Shown one piece after another: positions 6,323-10,554 of a stretch of 10,554 nt of DNA. The stretch comes from an uncultured Negativicutes bacterium (lineage in GTDB: Bacteria; Bacillota; Negativicutes; Acidaminococcales; Acidaminococcaceae): assembly GCA_937926555.1 (NCBI GenBank), contig CALAZX010000239.1, forward strand, positions 1 through 10,554. The letters run 5' to 3'. Every line of letters begins with the position of its first letter. Position 1 is the stretch's first letter. Position numbers and translations under genes: made by a program. Under the pieces are notes generated by a model. It did no database searches and had not been told where the DNA came from. It saw only the letters and a program-made list of their open reading frames with translations.

Positions 6323-7818
6323 CTCAGAAACACCTCCGGCAGTCCCAACTTAATCACCCTGGTGACGATATCCATACTGTAGATACCCAGCACCATGATG
6401 CTCAGACCCGTGATGCCGATGGGGAGGACCATGTTCATCGGCAGGCCGAATTTGCTGTCAGGCTTGTGGATCTCGGTGAGAGAGGCCTCACGCTGCACAA
6501 ACATCTGCTCGATAATGCGGAAATAGTAGATGGCGTTCAGCAGGGAGCTGATAACCAGGATTCCGATGTAGATGTACTGATGCCCCTCATAGGCGCCCAG
6601 CATCAGATACCATTTACTGAAGAAGCCGCAGGTGGGCGGGATGCCGACCATGGAGAGGACGGCGAAGCAGACCGCCACCGTGCTGACTGTCATTTTCTTG
6701 TTCAGGCCGCCGATACGGTAGAGGTTGACCTCGCCGAACCGGTAGGTGATGCCGCCGATGATGAGGAAGAGGCAGCATTTCATGAACGCGTGGTTGATCA
6801 GGTGCAGCACCGCACCGATGAACCCGTACATGTTGCCCATGGCCATGCCCACCGCGATGTAGCCCAGCTGGGCCACGCTGGAGTAGGCCAGCATGCGGCG
6901 GAAGTCGTACTGCGCCAGCGCCATCAGCGAACCGATGAGGATGCCGCAGATACCCATGATGCCCAGCACATCCAGCAGCGCCTGCATCACCGTGTTGTGG
7001 ATGCCGAACATGAAGAAGAAGAAACGCAGCATGGCATATGCCGGCACCTTGCTCATGCAGCCGGAGATGAAGCCGGCGGCACCCGGATGGGCGTAGGTAT
7101 AAGCGTCAGGCTGCCACCCGTGCAGGGGGAACAGCGCCATCTTGATACCGAAGGCCACCAGGAAGCAGGCCACCGCGAACGCGAAGAGCGGCGTATGGAT
7201 GAAAGGCTGGATCCGCACCGCGATGTCCGGGATGTGCAGCGAACCGGTCAGCGCGTAGACATAGCCCACACCCAGCAGGTAGGCGGAGGCGCCGATGGTC
7301 CCCACCAACAGGTAGCGGAACGCCGCCAGCATGGATTTCTTGCCGCCCAGGGCGATGAGCCCGTAACCGGCCAGGGACATGACCTCCAGATATACGTACA
7401 TGTTGAAGATATCGCCGGTGATGACCATACCGCAGAGCCCCACCGTCAGCAGGGCGTACAGCGTATAGTAACCGCCGTAGTGCATCCAGTCCTCCTCGCT
7501 GAGGAAGGGGACGCTGTAGAACGACACCACCAGCGCGATGAACGTGATGGTGCAGAGGACCGCGCAGTTCAGCGGGTCCACGGCAAATTCGATGCCGATG
7601 GGAGGGCTCCAGTCGCCCATCCAGTAATGCAGTGTCTGCCCTCCGTCCCGCAGCACCGTCCGTGTGATGTCAAGAGACGCCAGGAACGAGCCGAAAAGGG
7701 ACAGCTGGACCAGCCAGCCGCCCAGCTCCCGGTGGAGCCGGCTCGCCAGCAGGCACAGCAGTGCCGCTGTCAGGGGCAGCAACACGACAAACACCGGAGC
7801 ATGTTCGCCTAAGGTCAT
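6319..7818 (-). CDS. mrpD: Na+/H+ antiporter subunit MrpD-like
   Basis: This is the core antiporter-like membrane subunit, 499 residues, close to the usual MrpD length of about 490. Key residues are E145 (TM5, in YVYLEVMSL), K226 (TM7, in FGIKMALFPLHGWQPDAY), K257 (TM8, in GCMSKVPAY), the HAFMK motif (343-347) and K402 (TM12, in GFFSKWYL). The sequence HGWQPDAYTYAHPGAAG is closer to MrpD/MbhH than to complex I subunits. The protein follows an MrpC, the usual pairing. The start has AAGGAGGG 7 nt upstream and shares ATGA with the mrpC stop. The predicted role is proton translocation, coupled to sodium movement elsewhere in the complex. Confidence 0.93.
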   Translation of the reverse strand: MTLGEHAPVFVVLLPLTAALLCLLASRLHRELGGWLVQLSLFGSFLASLDITRTVLRDGGQTLHYWMGDWSPPIGIEFAVDPLNCAVLCTITFIALVVSFYSVPFLSEEDWMHYGGYYTLYALLTVGLCGMVITGDIFNMYVYLEVMSLAGYGLIALGGKKSMLAAFRYLLVGTIGASAYLLGVGYVYALTGSLHIPDIAVRIQPFIHTPLFAFAVACFLVAFGIKMALFPLHGWQPDAYTYAHPGAAGFISGCMSKVPAYAMLRFFFFMFGIHNTVMQALLDVLGIMGICGILIGSLMALAQYDFRRMLAYSSVAQLGYIAVGMAMGNMYGFIGAVLHLINHAFMKCCLFLIIGGITYRFGEVNLYRIGGLNKKMTVSTVAVCFAVLSMVGIPPTCGFFSKWYLMLGAYEGHQYIYIGILVISSLLNAIYYFRIIEQMFVQREASLTEIHKPDSKFGLPMNMVLPIGITGLSIMVLGIYSMDIVTRVIKLGLPEVFLR

Positions 7819-8189
7819 TTGCTAGCCCTCCTTAACACTTCGGATTCCTCCACGGAACCGTAGAATTCTTTGATTCTCATGAGCAGTGCGATAGCCACGC
7901 CCGTGGTGCCCATGCTCACGACGATGGCCGTCAGCATCAGCGCGTGTGGCAGCGGGTTGATATAATCCGCCGGATTCACGTTGCCGGGGACCAGAATCGG
8001 TATCGTGGCCCCTTCCTTCTGCGCGAAGCACAGGAAGAAGAAGATGACCGCCACCTGCATCACGTTCATGGCCATGAGTTTTTTCATGTAGTTCTTGCTT
8101 AAAACCATGCCGTACACGCCCAGGAAGAAAAGTATCAGCACCAGGGTGTATATGCCCCTACGGGCCAGAAACTCATTCAGCGCTTCCAT
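7815..8189 (-). CDS. mrpC: Na+/H+ antiporter subunit MrpC (NuoK-like)
   Basis: This is a 124-residue protein with three predicted helices (about 14-31, 38-57 and 82-106), homologous to complex I NuoK. It links the antiporter-like subunits to the small-subunit side of the complex. The family signature NPLPHALMLTAIVV lies at about 79-92; most MrpC proteins, as I recall them, have DPLPQALVLTAIVI, so Asp and Gln are replaced by Asn and His. The ATG at 8189 is chosen over the GTG at 8198 because the GTG overlaps the Shine-Dalgarno AAGGAG, while the ATG is 8 nt from it. This start overlaps mrpB by 17 nt. The charged C-terminal tail after about residue 106 is slightly longer than in Bacillus MrpC. 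Confidence 0.92.
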   Translation of the reverse strand: MEALNEFLARRGIYTLVLILFFLGVYGMVLSKNYMKKLMAMNVMQVAVIFFFLCFAQKEGATIPILVPGNVNPADYINPLPHALMLTAIVVSMGTTGVAIALLMRIKEFYGSVEESEVLRRASK

Positions 8190-8628
8190 CGTCTTCACTC
8201 CTTCTCACAACCGCATCCATGATATTGAGGATGGTCATCATGACGCAGACCGTCACGCCGGTCTCGATCAGCAGGATGCCCAGTCCATGGAGCTCATGCA
8301 GGGGCCCGTTCCGGAAAAAAGGGAGGAACCCGTAATCCAGGAACTTGCCGCCTCCGGCCAGTGTCAGCCAGCCGGTGACCGTGTAGATGAACGTCCCCAC
8401 ACCCGCCCCGATGAGGCTGGTGCGCAATCTCATATTGAAAAGTGTCGAATCCTCACCCATGACCAGCCGGGCCAGGACAATGCCGAAGCCCATGACCACG
8501 CCGGCCTGGAAGCCGCCGCCCGGGCTGGATTCGCCCAGGATCAGGATGTACACCGAATAGACCAGTGTGAAGGGGACCAGGATCCGGAACGCCAGATTGA
8601 GGAGAATACCGCCAAAAGGTTGTTTCAT
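8173..8628 (-). CDS. mrpB: Na+/H+ antiporter subunit MrpB
   Basis: This is a 151-residue membrane protein of the MnhB/MrpB family with four predicted helices. The diagnostic stretch ESSPGGGFQAGVV is at about 33-45, and the LLIETGVTVCV segment near 118-128 matches the family's last-helix motif. Its length is close to the usual 140-150. The ATG has AAGGAGG 10 nt upstream and shares ATGA with the stop of the MbhE-like gene. In Mrp complexes MrpB sits beside MrpC and the C-terminal part of MrpA, which fits the MbhE-like gene directly before it and mrpC directly after. Confidence 0.93.
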   Translation of the reverse strand: MKQPFGGILLNLAFRILVPFTLVYSVYILILGESSPGGGFQAGVVMGFGIVLARLVMGEDSTLFNMRLRTSLIGAGVGTFIYTVTGWLTLAGGGKFLDYGFLPFFRNGPLHELHGLGILLIETGVTVCVMMTILNIMDAVVRRSEDDGSAE

Positions 8629-8930
8629 TCGTAATCATCCTCCTTCTCCGGACGCCGTCCCATGGTGGAGCGGGACAGGATCAGTGTCGCTGTCACGCCG
8701 GACAGGAACATCACCGTGGTCTCCCACATGGTATCGAAGCCTCTGTAGTCAGCCAGCGTGCCGGTGACAATGTTGGGAGAGCCTGTGTCCAGCTCGCTCT
8801 GCGCGATGTAGACCGGTGTGACATGCTGGTTCGGCGGAGAATCCGGGTTACCGATGGCCGGCAGGAATGTCACGTTGCTGCAGAACAGACCCGTCAGCAG
8901 TGCCAGAACAGTAATAACAAAACCTCGCAT
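8625..8930 (-). CDS. MbhE-like subunit (equivalent to the last part of MrpA)
   Basis: This 101-residue protein corresponds to the MbhE domain, which in Bacillus-type Mrp is fused to the end of MrpA and in archaeal Mbh hydrogenase is a separate gene. It has an N-terminal helix (about 4-22), a polar segment, the characteristic stretch TGSPNIVTGTLADYRGFDTM (50-69), a second helix (about 69-86) and a charged tail ending KEDDYE. The start is an ATG in TAATG with the previous stop, with AGGTGG 8 nt upstream. The loop and helix are expected to pack against MrpB in the membrane. The family assignment rests on the RGFDT motif and on its position between MbhD-like and MrpB genes. Confidence 0.88.
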   Translation of the reverse strand: MRGFVITVLALLTGLFCSNVTFLPAIGNPDSPPNQHVTPVYIAQSELDTGSPNIVTGTLADYRGFDTMWETTVMFLSGVTATLILSRSTMGRRPEKEDDYE

Positions 8931-9172
8931 TACTTACACCACCTATCAATTTTCCTGAGGGAAATAACGTAAAAGATCGTGGACACCGTGCCCACAACAA
9001 CCTCCGTGAACGCCACGTCCGGCGAGCCCATCATCAGATAGGTCAGCACGGCGCAGAAGCTGAAGGCGCTGTACATCATCACTGCGCTGAGGATATCACG
9101 GCAGTAGATGATGGAGCAGGTGATGATGATCAGGAACAGAAGCAGGAACGCCTCAACGGTGAATATCTGCAT
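8930..9172 (-). CDS. MbhD/DUF4040-like subunit (equivalent to part of the MrpA C-terminus)
   Basis: This 80-residue, three-helix protein matches the DUF4040/MbhD domain, which lies between the antiporter part and the MbhE part of Bacillus MrpA. The signature GSPDVAFTEVVVG is at about 49-61; the Asp and Glu here are the family's conserved acidic residues and are candidates for the cation path described for Mrp complexes. The gene starts 20 nt inside the end of mrpG, with GGAGG 9 nt before the ATG, and its stop overlaps the next start as TAATG. The large antiporter domain of MrpA is not fused to it; that role presumably falls to one of the later antiporter-like genes. Confidence 0.88.
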   Translation of the reverse strand: MQIFTVEAFLLLFLIIITCSIIYCRDILSAVMMYSAFSFCAVLTYLMMGSPDVAFTEVVVGTVSTIFYVISLRKIDRWCK

Positions 9173-9533
9173 TCGCTTCCGCCTCCTCCCCGTCTTCCAG
9201 CTCTTCCAGTTCTTTAGCCCGTTTCCGCGTCCATACGGGATGCCCCGTCTTGTAGGCGGCTTTGGCCAGGATATGGGACCCGATGGGGTTGCCCAGGAAC
9301 ACGAACATGGCCACCGCGAGGATTTTCGCGGAAGTCACGTTGAAGCCATGATATACAGCCAGCCCCACGAACACCGAGAGCATTCCCAGCGTCTCGCTGT
9401 TGCCGGAGGCATGGATTCTCGAATAGAAATCGGGAAGACGCAGCATACCGATCGCAGAGCCCATGAGGAACACAAGCCCCAGGATCATGAAAAAGTATGA
9501 AACCAGTTCCCGAACCGGTACTCCTTCAATCAT
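9153..9533 (-). CDS. mrpG: Na+/H+ antiporter subunit MrpG
   Basis: This is a 126-residue protein with three predicted helices (about 10-30, 48-64 and 69-84), as expected for MrpG/MnhG/PhaG. The family motif GMLRLPDFYSRIHASG is at 29-44, and NPIGSHILAKAA at about 82-93 matches the conserved end of the domain. After the domain comes a charged tail of about 30 residues rich in Glu and Lys (KRAKELEELEDGEEAE), which is cytoplasmic if the topology is usual. The ATG has GGAGGG upstream and shares ATGA with mrpF. The C-terminal codons overlap the next gene by 20 nt. Confidence 0.93.
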   Translation of the reverse strand: MIEGVPVRELVSYFFMILGLVFLMGSAIGMLRLPDFYSRIHASGNSETLGMLSVFVGLAVYHGFNVTSAKILAVAMFVFLGNPIGSHILAKAAYKTGHPVWTRKRAKELEELEDGEEAEANADIHR

Positions 9534-9793
9534 AATTTCTTCCCTCCCAGATATTTGGCCAGCACCACGGAGCCCAAACAGCCCATCATGGCGTATGCGA
9601 TGGCCAGATCCACGTACATGTCGGGTTTCCCCTCCAGGAAGCCGAACAGGATGATCAGCAGGATGGTATCCGCCGCGATGACGCCCAGCCCGTTCATCCG
9701 GTCATAGATGGTGGGCCCTTTGAACAGACGCTGCAGCATGATGCCGATGATAACCAGGAGGGACACGATTGTCAGCATAATGAAAAAATCCAT
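9530..9793 (-). CDS. mrpF: Na+/H+ antiporter subunit MrpF
   Basis: This is an 87-residue, three-helix membrane protein matching MrpF/MnhF in length. The motif GPTIYDRMNGLGVIAAD is at 26-42; D31 corresponds to the conserved Asp of the GP...DR motif that has been linked to cation handling in Mrp. YVDLAIAYAMMGCLGSV and AKYLGGKK near the C-terminus match the rest of the domain. The start ATG overlaps the mrpE stop (TGATG) and has a GGGGGAGGA Shine-Dalgarno 6 nt upstream. Confidence 0.93.
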   Translation of the reverse strand: MDFFIMLTIVSLLVIIGIMLQRLFKGPTIYDRMNGLGVIAADTILLIILFGFLEGKPDMYVDLAIAYAMMGCLGSVVLAKYLGGKKL

Positions 9794-10368
9794 CAGAAAT
9801 CCTCCCCCATCACTTCAAACCGGTAGTCCTCGCCCATGAGCCAGGCCACCTCGCCCTGCATACTGCCGTCCATCAGACCCTCCGCGGAACCGTCCGTCAG
9901 AGCGTGGACTTCGAAAACCCCGTCCTCGGTCACATTCATGGTCACCGTGCCGGGGGTCAAGGTGATGGAGTTGGCCAGAATCACCGTCGCCAGGGGATTG
10001 TCCGCCACAAAGCGGAACCGGCATACCCTGGGATTGATCGTCAGATCCGTGCGCACCGTGGACCGGATCACCTCAATGTTCGCCAGCAGCAGCTGCCACA
10101 TCAGCCAGAGGAAATACCAGAACAGCTTCAGCGGGTGGATGGCAAACAAAAAATACTGCTTTGTACGATCCTGATTGGGGACCAGCAGTAATGGGTACGT
10201 GATCCAGGATACGATAATTGCGGTCAGCGCGCCGTAGATGAGGAACTTCACTTCCAGATTGCCGGAGAGCAGCAGCCAGAAAAGGAACATCAGCACTGCC
10301 ATGAGAATCCGGTGCACCAGGGAATTCCCCACGATGCGGCTTTCTTGCACAACACTCGGTTTCGTCAC
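9793..10368 (-). CDS. mrpE: Na+/H+ antiporter subunit MrpE, first gene of the operon
   Basis: From the GTG at 10368 this is a 191-residue member of the MnhE/MrpE family. Helices lie at about 20-35 and 38-64, an amphipathic or third hydrophobic stretch at 74-98, then a soluble domain with the diagnostic LANSITLTPGTVTMNV (131-146). Typical MrpE is about 160 residues; the extra length is an N-terminal polar segment and an acidic C-terminal region (about 150-191). In-frame TTG at 10437 and ATG at 10389 would lengthen it, but neither has a Shine-Dalgarno, whereas AAGGTGG ends 5 nt before the GTG. MrpE lies at the periphery of the complex near MrpF and MrpG. The family is certain; the start is moderately certain. 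Confidence 0.9.
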   Translation of the reverse strand: MTKPSVVQESRIVGNSLVHRILMAVLMFLFWLLLSGNLEVKFLIYGALTAIIVSWITYPLLLVPNQDRTKQYFLFAIHPLKLFWYFLWLMWQLLLANIEVIRSTVRTDLTINPRVCRFRFVADNPLATVILANSITLTPGTVTMNVTEDGVFEVHALTDGSAEGLMDGSMQGEVAWLMGEDYRFEVMGEDF

Positions 10369-10373
10369 ATTAA

Positions 10374-10380
10374 CCACCTT
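10374..10380 (-). promoter_or_regulatory. Ribosome binding site of mrpE, deciding a GTG start
   Basis: Minus-strand AAGGTGG lies 5 nt before the GTG at 10366-10368. It sits downstream of the alternative ATG at 10387-10389, which has only AT-rich sequence before it. Confidence 0.55.
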
Positions 10381-10449
10381 TCTTCGCATTGTATTTATTT
10401 TCAGCGAGAGGCCGTCCGGAACAGAATCCCCTATCAACGGCCTGAACAG

Positions 10450-10490
10450 AAAAAAGCGAAACTATCCCTATTTCTTATTTACTAGTTTCG
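10450..10490 (-). terminator. Terminator-like hairpin in the leader of the antiporter operon (attenuator or upstream gene end)
   Basis: Read on the minus strand, CGAAACTA (10483-10490) and TAGTTTCG (10457-10464) form a perfect 8-bp stem with an 18-nt loop, followed after one base by TTTTTT (10450-10455). The stem is AT-rich, so it is weaker than the other terminators in this window. It lies 82 nt before the mrpE GTG. It may end the transcript of a gene beyond the window edge, or it may regulate the operon if the promoter lies upstream of it. Confidence 0.5.
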
Positions 10491-10518
10491 ACAAAACTTG
10501 TTTTTTTCCTGCCCGTCT

Positions 10519-10533
10519 ACTAGTAATATATCA
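10519..10533 (-). promoter_or_regulatory. Candidate extended -10 promoter for the antiporter operon
   Basis: Minus-strand TGATATATT (10525-10533) is an extended -10 (TG-N-TATATT). The sequence 17 bp upstream (CACAAA at 10548-10553) is a poor -35. The palindrome ACTAGT (10519-10524) directly follows the -10 and would cover the start point. A second ACTAGT lies at 10481-10486. A TACAAT at 10386-10391 is an alternative -10 nearer the gene, but it also lacks a -35. Confidence 0.35.
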
Positions 10534-10554
10534 TAAATAATCAGTTATTTGTGG

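Noticed and set aside
4976..6382. 468-codon open frame on the plus strand
   Set aside because: Antisense shadow of the second antiporter-like gene; low-complexity polar translation and no family resemblance.
6316..7812. 498-codon open frame on the plus strand
   Set aside because: Antisense shadow of mrpD with the same His/Gln/Asp-rich composition and no start signal.
1..10554. CRISPR array, tRNA, rRNA, insertion sequence or phage genes
   Set aside because: I looked for regular repeats, tRNA-like cloverleaves, transposase motifs and terminal inverted repeats and saw none.

Overview
The window looks like chromosomal DNA from a moderately GC-rich anaerobic bacterium, most likely a member of the Bacillota (Clostridia or Negativicutes). 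The reasons are strong GGAGG-type ribosome binding sites, a nickel-dependent LarA-family racemase gene, and a Mrp-type operon arranged as in anaerobes. The species cannot be named from the sequence. Every gene I can support lies on the minus strand, so the map reads from right to left.

Right to centre (about 10530 down to 2734) is one long operon of eleven genes for a multi-subunit Mrp-type cation/proton antiporter. The order is MrpE, MrpF, MrpG, an MbhD-like (DUF4040) protein, an MbhE-like protein, MrpB, MrpC and MrpD, then a second antiporter-like (NuoN/MrpD) subunit, an unknown 86-residue two-helix membrane protein, and a third antiporter-like (NuoL/MrpD) subunit. All ten gene junctions overlap, by 1 to 20 nt, so translation is probably coupled throughout. 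The large MrpA of Bacillus is not present as one protein: its C-terminal MbhD and MbhE parts are separate small genes, as in archaeal Mbh hydrogenase clusters. There are three antiporter-like subunits instead of the usual two, and no hydrogenase or NADH-oxidising subunit. The operon is preceded by an AT-rich leader with a terminator-like hairpin that could be an attenuator or the end of an upstream gene. It ends at paired hairpins at 2734-2782.

Centre left (2460 to 1304) holds a single EamA/DMT-family permease gene. It has a good sigma-A-type promoter overlapped by a 15-bp palindrome, a GTG start set by a strong ribosome binding site, and a 13-bp hairpin terminator. The weak U-tract of that terminator coincides with the -35 element of the next gene's promoter.

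Far left (1155 to 1) is a LarA-family nickel-pincer racemase gene, cut by the window edge after 385 residues. All recognisable active-site positions are present.

How the parts work together: the eleven-gene complex should sit in the membrane and exchange Na+ (or another monovalent cation) for H+, controlling cytoplasmic pH and sodium. With no redox module in the window, it should run on ion gradients rather than electron transfer. The permease and racemase appear to be independent transcription units. Nothing here is clearly a new defence or mobile system. The least understood items are the 86-residue protein, the third antiporter-like subunit that lacks the TM7 lysine, and the operon leader.
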